Shown here: positions 6,161-12,385 of the stretch, piece after piece
How the letters are laid out: every line of letters starts with the position of its first letter
How positions within the stretch are numbered: the stretch's first letter is position 1
DNA from: Candidatus Cloacimonadota bacterium
GTDB taxonomy: Bacteria; Cloacimonadota; Cloacimonadia; Cloacimonadales; Cloacimonadaceae
DNA: 12,385 bases
Direction: 5' to 3'
Assembly: GCA_028703735.1 (NCBI GenBank)
Contig: JAQVMI010000021.1
Location: 1 to 12,385, forward strand
The notes under the pieces: generated by a model
Told to the model about the DNA's origin: nothing
Seen by the model: only the letters and a program-made list of their open reading frames with translations
Database searches by the model: none
Position numbers and translations under genes: made by a program

Positions 6161-8758
6161 ATGAAAAAGGCTATAGCTTTAGCACTATTCCTTTCTTTAC
6201 TCTGTATGGTTTTTGGAGCAGAAATCCTCCAAAAGACACTCTCCAATGGTCTCACTGTGGTGATCAAGCAAAACACCCAAAATCCCACAGTTGGAATCTA
6301 TTGTTTTGTAAAAACCGGCTCTATGCACGAAGGAAAACACTTGGGCAGTGGGCTTTCTCATTATGTGGAACACGTGGTTAGCGGAGGCACAACAAGCCTG
6401 CGCAAAGAGAAAGAATACACCGATCTGAACAAACTGATGGGAGCCTCCACAAATGCCTATACCAGCTTGGATCGCACTGCGTATCTAAGCGTAGCAGGCA
6501 AGGAACACTTTGCTGCTTCTCTTAAAACAATCTCGGAATTTGTGCAGCATTGCCAATTTGATTCCAGTGAAGTAGCACGTGAACAACAGGTGATTTCCAA
6601 AGAGATTATCCTGGCGATGGCACAGCCATTATCAAAGCTTTTTTTGCGGAAATCTGAGGCTGCCGAACCCACATCAAATAGTTCTCTGCCTGTTATCGGC
6701 AGACCAGAGCTATTTTTGCAGCTAAAAAGGCAGGATCTGATAGATTATTACAAAGCCAGGTATGTCCCAAATAACATGGTGTTAGTAATTGTGGGTGATA
6801 TTGATCCTAAATTAGCTATGGAAGAAGTGGAAAACAATTTTGGAGGATTTTCCAGAGGAAACCTGGAACCCATTTATCAACCTTCGCAGGCTATTACACT
6901 GGGAAAAAGGGAAGTTGTGGAAGAATTCGAGATTCTTCAGCCATGGGTGCTTATTTCTCAGCAGATTCCCAATAGCAATCCTCAGGATGTGTACCTCCTG
7001 GATGCTGCTACGGAGCTGTTGATCAATAAAGAAAGCTGCTCCATCCAAAAAAAGTTGCAGCAGGATCTAAAACTGGTTCGCTTTATCTATGCAAGTACAG
7101 ATTACAACAAAGTGGAAAACTCTGCCAGTTTCAATATCACGTTTGAAGCCACAAGAACTGAAGATATTCCCCGCATTTTAGATATCCTCTATGGTGAATT
7201 TGCCGGTGATGCCAAAAAAAGCTATTTCACCGATAAAATGCTGCAAACCCTCATCACGAAGTATGAACGCCAAAAATATCTGAAATCCCGAGCAGTGGAT
7301 GATGAGTGCGAAGAGATTGGTGATTCCATGTTAGAGAACGGAATTGCTGATGCAGATCAATTGTGGCTGGATATTTTAAGCAATATGAAAGTAGCTGAGG
7401 TGGATAAAGCAATTAAAACTTACTTTAACCCCAACAATAAATTCACTTTTTACGGATTGCCCATTGGTGATAGTGTAAAGCTAAAATCCAGCAGTACTGC
7501 CGGATTTGCCAAGGATGAGCTAAAAAAGACTGATTTGGGAGGAAAACTTACCCTTATACACAAGCAAAATGCCGAGTTTCCCGTGGTGAGAGGAACTGTG
7601 TTTGTTCCTGTATCCAGCTATTACGAAACTGCCGATAACATACGGATTATCAGTTTCATGATCAACCTCTTGCAAAAGGGAAGCAAGAAATACAGCAAAG
7701 ATATGTGGACAGACTGGCTGGACGAACATTCAGCATCGCTTTACTGCTTTAATAGTGATGATGGTATCTACATCATGTTCACCTGCCTTGCCGGTGATCT
7801 TCCCCAAATTCAGGATATGATAGTGGATGCCATAAAGAATCCCTTGTTTGCAGAGCAAGAGATTGCCCTCTTGAAATCCGACTGGGAAGGCAATAATAAG
7901 CGGACACAATCTTTTGCGCAGATCCCTCATAATGATTTCGTTGCCAGCAAAGTTTATAGCAGTCCTCGTGAAATCCTTAACAGCATGCAGGAGAACGAGG
8001 TTGCCCAAAAATTCACCCGTAGGGATGTGATAAATGCTTACAATAAATACCTGAAAGCTGAAAGCATGATTGTATCAATAGTAGGGGATCGCTCCGAAAC
8101 AGAAGCGGCTGCCATAGCCAAAAACATTTTCTCCGCTTTTGACCATGGCAAGGTGAGTGACACAATCAAACTTCCTGTTCTACGAATTACCAACGAAAGC
8201 TATACTCAGGAATTTGCCTTCGAACATGCATTTGTGGATTTCACCATGTCCTGTCCCGGCATAGATGATCCAGATTTTATCGTGATGAAGGTGATGGATG
8301 CGCTGTTAAACTATGGAGATAGAAGATTGCATCATGCCACAAGGGTGGAAAAAGACTTGGCTTATTATGCAGGTGCCTACAATGTTTCCTGTCCCGGATA
8401 TGGCTTGTTTAGAGTATCCAGCCAAAGCTCCAAGGAAAAAATTGCTGAACTGAAACAAGTATTGGAACAGCAGATAGACCGTTTGATAAACGAGCCGGTA
8501 ACTGCCAAGGAACTGAATGAAGCCATCGAAAACTACCTGAAACAGCACCAAAACTACATAACTGACGAATGGTTAGGCTATTATGCCATAGGTTTTGAAG
8601 TGCAGGGTTTGGGCTACGATTTCTTCGTTAGTGGAGCAAGCTTGCTAAAGAAAGTAGATCCCAAAGATATTCAACGCGTTGCCAATAAATACCTTAGAAA
8701 CAGAGATGTTACTATCTCCATTCCTTCGGATGAGGTGGAAAGAATAATGCCGGAGTAA
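6161..8758 (+). CDS. Exported M16 (pitrilysin-type) zinc metallopeptidase
   Basis: This 865-residue clamshell peptidase, probably periplasmic, degrades peptides inside a closed chamber. A signal peptide covers residues 1 to about 20 (ending V-F-G-A). The first M16 domain carries the inverted zinc motif H67-Y-V-E70-H71, with the third ligand E148 at the 77-residue spacing usual in the family. N98-A-Y-T-S-L-D-R-T-A-Y is the strand beside the active site. The second domain includes Y-V-P-N-N-M (201-206). From about residue 460 the fold repeats in a half without HxxEH; near the end is R728-V-E-K-D-L-A-Y-Y, the Arg/Tyr-type substrate-binding strand of M16 proteins. One chain thus supplies both halves that M16B enzymes often split between two subunits. 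The ATG at 6161 is chosen over the in-frame ATG at 6119 because AAAGGAG lies just upstream and the signal peptide starts there. It is monocistronic. Confidence 0.95.
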   Translation: MKKAIALALFLSLLCMVFGAEILQKTLSNGLTVVIKQNTQNPTVGIYCFVKTGSMHEGKHLGSGLSHYVEHVVSGGTTSLRKEKEYTDLNKLMGASTNAYTSLDRTAYLSVAGKEHFAASLKTISEFVQHCQFDSSEVAREQQVISKEIILAMAQPLSKLFLRKSEAAEPTSNSSLPVIGRPELFLQLKRQDLIDYYKARYVPNNMVLVIVGDIDPKLAMEEVENNFGGFSRGNLEPIYQPSQAITLGKREVVEEFEILQPWVLISQQIPNSNPQDVYLLDAATELLINKESCSIQKKLQQDLKLVRFIYASTDYNKVENSASFNITFEATRTEDIPRILDILYGEFAGDAKKSYFTDKMLQTLITKYERQKYLKSRAVDDECEEIGDSMLENGIADADQLWLDILSNMKVAEVDKAIKTYFNPNNKFTFYGLPIGDSVKLKSSSTAGFAKDELKKTDLGGKLTLIHKQNAEFPVVRGTVFVPVSSYYETADNIRIISFMINLLQKGSKKYSKDMWTDWLDEHSASLYCFNSDDGIYIMFTCLAGDLPQIQDMIVDAIKNPLFAEQEIALLKSDWEGNNKRTQSFAQIPHNDFVASKVYSSPREILNSMQENEVAQKFTRRDVINAYNKYLKAESMIVSIVGDRSETEAAAIAKNIFSAFDHGKVSDTIKLPVLRITNESYTQEFAFEHAFVDFTMSCPGIDDPDFIVMKVMDALLNYGDRRLHHATRVEKDLAYYAGAYNVSCPGYGLFRVSSQSSKEKIAELKQVLEQQIDRLINEPVTAKELNEAIENYLKQHQNYITDEWLGYYAIGFEVQGLGYDFFVSGASLLKKVDPKDIQRVANKYLRNRDVTISIPSDEVERIMPE

Positions 8759-8879
8759 AGCTTTTCGGGAGTTATAATTGATAGCGGTTGCCGAATTGCT
8801 TATAGCAGAATCAAAGCTAAACAGCAGGGTGTAAGCCATACCAGCCGAGTGATTAAACTAAAGTAATCCATTAGTCTCA

Positions 8880-8921
8880 GATGGGTAGGGGAGTTATTAA
8901 TATTTAGCTCTCCTACCCATC
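8880..8921 (+). terminator. Terminator hairpin after the M16 peptidase gene
   Basis: GATGGGTAGGGGAG (8880-8893) pairs with CTCTCCTACCCATC (8908-8921), 14 base pairs with a single G-T wobble, around an AT-rich loop that can extend the stem further. AATTTGTTT follows on the plus strand, a modest T tract. It lies about 120 bases beyond the peptidase stop codon and is the strongest hairpin in the window. The sequence between the stop codon and this hairpin shows nothing recognisable. Confidence 0.75.
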
Positions 8922-8959
8922 AATTTGTTTGGCTCTCTTTCAGATCAAGTGGGTAACTA

Positions 8960-9091
8960 TTGTCATTCCGGACTTGATCCGGAATCCAGTTTTTTTTATT
9001 AACATCGTGGTATTGCTGTAACATGTTATTTAACAATACGTTATCACTGGAACATTTCTAAAATGGTTTCCTGCCTACGCAGGAATGACAA
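8960..9091. repeat. 132-bp repeat element with 10-bp terminal inverted repeats
   Basis: TTGTCATTCC (8960-8969) is the exact reverse complement of GGAATGACAA (9082-9091). Each end also folds on itself: TTCCGGA-N5-TCCGGAA (8967-8985) at the left and TTCCTGC-N4-GCAGGAA (9068-9085) at the right. The interior is AT-rich without a reading frame. GTCATTCCGGACTTGATCCGGAATCC-like ends are familiar from dispersed intergenic palindromic repeats in many bacteria. It is probably a miniature non-coding element, moved or amplified by an outside enzyme if at all. The following 9092-9381 holds no gene that I can support. Confidence 0.7.
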
Positions 9092-9381
9092 GCAGAAAAA
9101 ATACTCTATACGCTCAAAACGAAGGAGAGCTATTTTTTTCCATGTCAATCTGCTCGCTGCCTATAAGAGCAAGCTTAACAAGCAGTTAACTAAGCACTTG
9201 AATCTAATAGTATATACTATCAATCCTTTAACTTACCTTGCAGTAACAAAAGTAGCTGCAGGGTTCCTGCAAGGATAATGGAAACAGGCTGTTAGAAGTG
9301 ATTGGCTTTCAAACTGTCCCCAAGGATTGATATCTTTACAAAAGGGGAATGCTGCTATTATCTTCAGGGGCAATATCAAAG

Positions 9382-9939
9382 CTATATCTGATGGTTACCA
9401 TTATCCAAATTGCGAATACGCAGAATGAAATCCTCCACCCAGTTAATTTCACCTTGCAGCAAATATACAGGGCGTCTGGAAATGCTTTGGGGGTAAATGC
9501 TGCAATTCTCACCTACCATAAAATCCTCTAAGGCTTTGTATTCGGTTATTTTTTCCCTTAGCTTGGTTTTATAGCTCTCCAGCATTTCCACTTGCTTGTC
9601 CTTGGGAAATATATCGAAATTATAGAAGGCAATATCTGCTTGCCAACGGATATGTTCAACTTCGCTAACCAGTTCTGTCAGCTTGTCCTTAAAGGCAGCG
9701 ATTCCTTCTGCGGTGATTCGGTAAATTTTCCTTGCGCGGTTTTCTTCGCTAATCTCAGTGGTTGATTCCACATAACCCATGGTTTCCAGTTTTACCAGAG
9801 TTTTGTATATAGCGGACATGGAAAGCTCTGTCCAGAAACGCATATCACGAAACTGAACGTCCTTTTCTATCTGGTAGGGATGTTTGTCTGCTTCCGTTAA
9901 AAGCCCAAGCAGAGAGGCTTCTGCAGATGTAATACTCAT
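9382..9939 (-). CDS. PadR-family transcriptional regulator
   Basis: This 185-residue DNA-binding protein has an N-terminal winged helix-turn-helix (about 1-80: L-L-G-L-L, H-P-Y-Q-I, S-A-I-Y-K-T-L-V-K-L-E, G-Y-V-E-S, then the wing R-K-I-Y-R-I-T-A-E-G). A long helical C-terminal region follows (about 85-178), as in the larger PadR/Vir_C-type members that dimerise through it. I chose the ATG at 9937-9939 because AAAGGAG lies just upstream and the family N-terminus begins there; an in-frame ATG 26 codons earlier lies upstream of the palindrome. PadR proteins usually repress a neighbouring transporter or enzyme gene, but none is adjacent: the next genes on both sides are separated by gaps. Its target is therefore unknown beyond probable self-control. 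Confidence 0.92.
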   Translation of the reverse strand: MSITSAEASLLGLLTEADKHPYQIEKDVQFRDMRFWTELSMSAIYKTLVKLETMGYVESTTEISEENRARKIYRITAEGIAAFKDKLTELVSEVEHIRWQADIAFYNFDIFPKDKQVEMLESYKTKLREKITEYKALEDFMVGENCSIYPQSISRRPVYLLQGEINWVEDFILRIRNLDNGNHQI

Positions 9940-9969
9940 GGTGTAGCTCCTTTTTTTTGTATTGCTGAG

Positions 9970-10018
9970 TGCATAGTTTTGGCTATGCATATATCTGTCA
10001 AGTAATATTGTTTGCATA
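9970..10018 (-). promoter_or_regulatory. Promoter with palindromic operator of the PadR gene
   Basis: On the minus strand TTGACA (9996-10001) stands upstream of a perfect inverted repeat TGCATAG-N6-CTATGCA (9970-9989), which covers the expected -10 and start region; the -10 itself is poor (AACTAT at 17 bases). A third copy of the half-site core TGCATA lies at 10013-10018, just beyond the -35. This fits self-repression by the PadR protein. ATGCA-type half-sites separated by a short spacer are compatible with PadR operators, but binding is inferred. Confidence 0.6.
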
Positions 10019-10105
10019 CTATATTGATTGAGCTAATAACATGAACTTTACTTTTACATGCCATGAAATCGTAATGACAGTCGCCTAAACTATCTGTAAA
10101 ACTCA

Positions 10106-10122
10106 GCACTCGAGGTGAGTGC
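10106..10122 (-). terminator. Possible terminator hairpin after the acetyltransferase gene
   Basis: GCACTC and GAGTGC form a perfect six-base stem with a five-base loop; TGAGTTTTA follows on the minus strand. It is 112 bases past the acetyltransferase stop codon and before the PadR promoter, a sensible place for the operon to end. The T tract is short. Nothing else stands out in 10019-10233. Confidence 0.3.
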
Positions 10123-10233
10123 AAGTACGATCTGGACATTTCTATCCAAACTCTGATTTAGCCTAATTCCCCACCTATGCACAAGACAGGCATTTTGCAG
10201 TTCTTGAATAGTAAAATTTCTAAAAACCTTTAG

Positions 10234-11001
10234 TTAGATCAGTTTTTCCTTTTTCAGTATGTTAAAAAATCTGGTTTGCGAAATATAATGATCCGCCAGC
10301 AATTTGCCATTGTTAATCAAGTTAAAGGTGCCATAAGGAGATAGAGCTTGTTGAGCTTCCTGAGGTGTTTTAAGCTCTGTTACAGTTATCTGCAAACCCT
10401 TGGCTTTCACAATCTCATCCAGTTCTGCCACAAACCTGGCAACCCAGGGGCATTGTGCTGCATAAATAAGGTGTAATCCCTTGTAATTGGATAGCTTATC
10501 GCTATTGTTATTAATCTGTGGCACTATTCCAGGCTTTATCTGTTTGGTTAGCAAACAAAAGCTTGGTTTGGCTTGATCAACAATGCTGAATCCATTTTTG
10601 GTGAAGATCTCGGCTTTGGCAAGAAAGGCATCGGAACTGGTTAAAACAGCCACTCCATTCCTGCCATTTTGCATGGCATCCATGTAGCAATCTTGAATTA
10701 AAATACTGCCCAAACCCTTACCCTTCCACGCAGAAGAGCTTACCCACAAGCAGTGAATGAACATATATCCAGCAGCAGAAACTCCACGCCAAGTATATTC
10801 TCCAGGGATGTATTCGATGAATCCTTGAGGCTTTTTTTCGTTTTCCGGGTAAATTAGTTTAATTCTTAAGCCTTGATTCAATTGTTTGCGCATCCAATCC
10901 ACTTTTAAGTGGTAAGTGGGGTGTTTGGGGTTAATAAAGCACACAAATTGCGGATGTTCTGTCAAATTACTTTCGTCTATGCTAACAATACGATAATTCA
11001 T
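10234..11001 (-). CDS. GNAT acetyltransferase with C-terminal YoaP-like domain
   Basis: This 255-residue protein has two parts. The N-terminal GNAT fold (about 1-155) carries the acetyl-CoA loop W92-K-G-K-G-L-G-S (92-99) after the beta-4 strand M80-F-I-H-C-L-W-V. N136-G-F closes the fold. The C-terminal part (about 170-250) matches the YoaP-like domain found behind GNAT domains: a thioredoxin-like start H-L-I-Y-A-A-Q-C184-P-W and an end G-T-F-N-L-I-N-N-G-K-L-L. The acetyl acceptor is unknown for this family. No signal peptide is seen, so it is cytoplasmic. AAGGGA lies just before the ATG, and the gene begins 17 bases after the stop of the secreted protein gene upstream, so the two are probably cotranscribed. 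Confidence 0.88.
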   Translation of the reverse strand: MNYRIVSIDESNLTEHPQFVCFINPKHPTYHLKVDWMRKQLNQGLRIKLIYPENEKKPQGFIEYIPGEYTWRGVSAAGYMFIHCLWVSSSAWKGKGLGSILIQDCYMDAMQNGRNGVAVLTSSDAFLAKAEIFTKNGFSIVDQAKPSFCLLTKQIKPGIVPQINNNSDKLSNYKGLHLIYAAQCPWVARFVAELDEIVKAKGLQITVTELKTPQEAQQALSPYGTFNLINNGKLLADHYISQTRFFNILKKEKLI

Positions 11002-11018
11002 CTTTCCCTTACTTTGGG

Positions 11019-12173
11019 CTAATGAGCTGTAACCCGATAGAATCTCTTTTGATCTGCTCCACTATATGTATATGTTCTGGAGCTGGTGGAGGCTACGTGG
11101 TTCCAGGCTTCAGAGCCATTTGGAGTTGATTTTGTCCATATTTTATAGTAGCTTGCACCAGCTATGGTATTCCAGCTAAGCACTACACCGGTGGGGGATT
11201 TGTTGATTGCTAACAGGGGTGTTCTTAGGGTTGGTGTAGTATAGAAATTGTAGCCACCCAGGTTGTTATCCACAGCATCTGCTGGATATTTTAAATGACC
11301 TATCACTGCATGTGGTATATACAGAGTTCGGTTACAAAGCGGGTTTGGTATGTAGAACCAATAAGTATGTAGAGAATAAATGGTTTCGTTTGTGTAATAG
11401 CGGTAATAATCACCCTCCAAAACCATGGGAGTGCTGTATTGTTTAAGGTAAACTTCTTCTGCTCCAAGGCATTCCATCATCCGCTTTGAAATGTAAAATT
11501 CCCCATTTGTATAAAATCCATAATCGGAGCTGTCGAACCAAATCCGCTCGGAATCTGGAAGTGGAGAAGTGATCTCGATGAATTCTCCATTTGTATCACC
11601 ATACCAATCTGATAACCAGGCTTCCCGCTGAAAGTTAAAATCCACATCCGTAAGATTACCCCAATAGTCACAACCAAGCTGTATCCCTATGAAACCATGG
11701 ATCTTAACCCGCATTTGCAATGCATAGCGATGCCCCGGAATACCCCAAACTCTGGGTAACCACCAATGGCTAACGTTATCAGGCATACTACCCACGTTTA
11801 TATGAAGCAAGCCATTGCTGATGTAACCATTGGTCATATCATTATGTACATCGCTGGTGAACCATCGGTTATACAATCCACCCAATCCAGAGGGAACGCT
11901 TCCACTGTTATCATAGTGCAATTCGTTCACTACCAAAGAGTTATTGCTCAAATCCAACAGCTTCATCCAATCAACTTCCACATAACCATCGTTTTGCTGC
12001 CCTGGTATAACTGTAGCTGCTGCTACCCAAGGTGTAGGAACTTGAAGATCAGTAGGCAAAACCATTTCCTTCAATGTTTCCATGGCATAAGGGCAGTCGT
12101 ATGGAACCGCTATGGTAGAATAAGCAACTGCAAAAACAAGCGTAATTGCAATAAGGGAAATAGTTTGTTTCAT
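11019..12173 (-). CDS. Secreted protein of unknown function with C-terminal FnIII-like domain
   Basis: The 384-residue protein has a Sec signal peptide (1 to about 22, cleavage near Y-S-T-I-A). Its mature part is rich in Trp, Tyr, Asn and Gly, as in extracellular beta proteins. Residues 95-310 show no family I recognise; notable stretches are W-W-L-P-R-V-W-G-I-P-G-H-R-Y (137-150) and L-Y-I-P-H-A-V-I-G-H-L-K-Y-P (284-297). Residues from about 316 form a fibronectin-III-like domain: V-V-L-S-W-N, A-S-Y-Y-K-I-W, ending R-F-Y-R-V-T-A-H. No sorting-signal domain follows it. Four cysteines (27, 168, 235, 280) in the exported part could form disulfides. AGAGGT lies five bases before the ATG. It sits 58 bases after ettA and 17 before the acetyltransferase gene. 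Export is well supported; function is unknown. Confidence 0.85.
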   Translation of the reverse strand: MKQTISLIAITLVFAVAYSTIAVPYDCPYAMETLKEMVLPTDLQVPTPWVAAATVIPGQQNDGYVEVDWMKLLDLSNNSLVVNELHYDNSGSVPSGLGGLYNRWFTSDVHNDMTNGYISNGLLHINVGSMPDNVSHWWLPRVWGIPGHRYALQMRVKIHGFIGIQLGCDYWGNLTDVDFNFQREAWLSDWYGDTNGEFIEITSPLPDSERIWFDSSDYGFYTNGEFYISKRMMECLGAEEVYLKQYSTPMVLEGDYYRYYTNETIYSLHTYWFYIPNPLCNRTLYIPHAVIGHLKYPADAVDNNLGGYNFYTTPTLRTPLLAINKSPTGVVLSWNTIAGASYYKIWTKSTPNGSEAWNHVASTSSRTYTYSGADQKRFYRVTAH

Positions 12174-12231
12174 TCTTTACCTCTTTAGTTAGGCTTAGTT
12201 ATGGTCTAAAGTTTTGGAATAAATTACCTCA

Positions 12232-12385
12232 TTAAATCCTGCTTAACTTACGGTAAGTTATTCTTTTGGGTACCAAGGCTTTAATTCCCAAACGCGCTAA
12301 TTTGTCCTCTTCGTAATCACTAAAGTTGCCTTCGAACCAGCGAACCTTGCTATCACCCTCGAAGGCAAGAATATGAGTGCATAAT
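12232..12385 (-). CDS. ettA: Energy-dependent translational throttle protein EttA, C-terminal end (cut by window edge)
   Basis: The last 50 codons of an ABC-F protein are present. The end of the second ATPase domain reads C-T-H-I-L-A-F-E-G-D, then V-R-W-F-E-G-N-F-S-D-Y-E-E-D and the basic tail P-K-R-I-T-Y-R-K-L. This W-F-E-G-N-x-x-D-Y-E and K-R-I-x-Y-R-K-L ending is typical of EttA, which binds the ribosomal E site and gates the first elongation step according to ATP/ADP level. ATP-binding motifs lie outside the window. The stop is TAA at 12232-12234. The short gap to the next gene shows no terminator hairpin, so read-through into the secreted protein gene is possible. Confidence 0.9.
   Translation of the reverse strand, partial: LCTHILAFEGDSKVRWFEGNFSDYEEDKLARLGIKALVPKRITYRKLSRI

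Noticed and set aside
9063..9278. 71-codon plus-strand frame starting inside the repeat element
   Set aside because: Its start lies in the repeat's right arm, there is no ribosome binding site, and the composition is that of translated AT-rich spacer.
9092..9381. Possible RNA gene or broken gene in the spacer before the PadR gene
   Set aside because: Only a small TGCAGG-N3-CCTGCA palindrome is visible near 9250-9272; there is no frame, tRNA-like fold or terminator.

Overview
The window reads as an ordinary chromosomal segment of a Gram-negative bacterium. Proteins carry Sec signal peptides or a lipobox, and there is a LruC-domain protein. A secreted protein ends in a fibronectin-III-like domain closing on F-Y-R-V-T-A, and a periplasmic-type M16 peptidase is present. 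This mix suggests a member of the FCB superphylum, possibly Cloacimonadota. That placement is inferred from protein style only and is not proven. All genes except the M16 peptidase are on the minus strand.

Left to right: the 5' two-thirds of the editing half of thrS (threonyl-tRNA synthetase, cut by the window edge), with a leader hairpin. Next is a tightly coupled metal-resistance operon: an ArsR/SmtB zinc-type sensor with a clear operator-promoter overlap, and a P1B-2 Zn/Cd/Pb-exporting ATPase one base behind it. Then comes a two-gene operon encoding a small lipoprotein and a secreted RCC1-repeat/LruC-domain protein. A divergent intergenic region leads to the plus-strand M16 metallopeptidase, which is followed by a strong terminator hairpin. 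A gene-free stretch (8759-9381) holds a compact repeat with terminal inverted repeats. After it come a stand-alone PadR regulator with a good palindromic operator, a GNAT-YoaP acetyltransferase placed just behind a secreted FnIII-like protein of unknown function, and the last 50 codons of ettA (ABC-F translation factor).

Functionally, the sensor and ATPase form a self-contained metal-efflux switch. The lipoprotein and RCC1/LruC protein look like a two-part cell-envelope system: the lipoprotein resembles the beta-sandwich segment that in many LruC proteins is fused upstream of the calcium-loop/LruC part, whereas here the LruC protein has a seven-unit RCC1 array in that place. This is the most unusual arrangement in the window. 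Three different structured intergenic repeats (872-934, 3528-3601, 8960-9091) suggest a genome with dispersed palindromic elements; two of them share a core sequence. No CRISPR array, tRNA, rRNA or transposase gene was seen.
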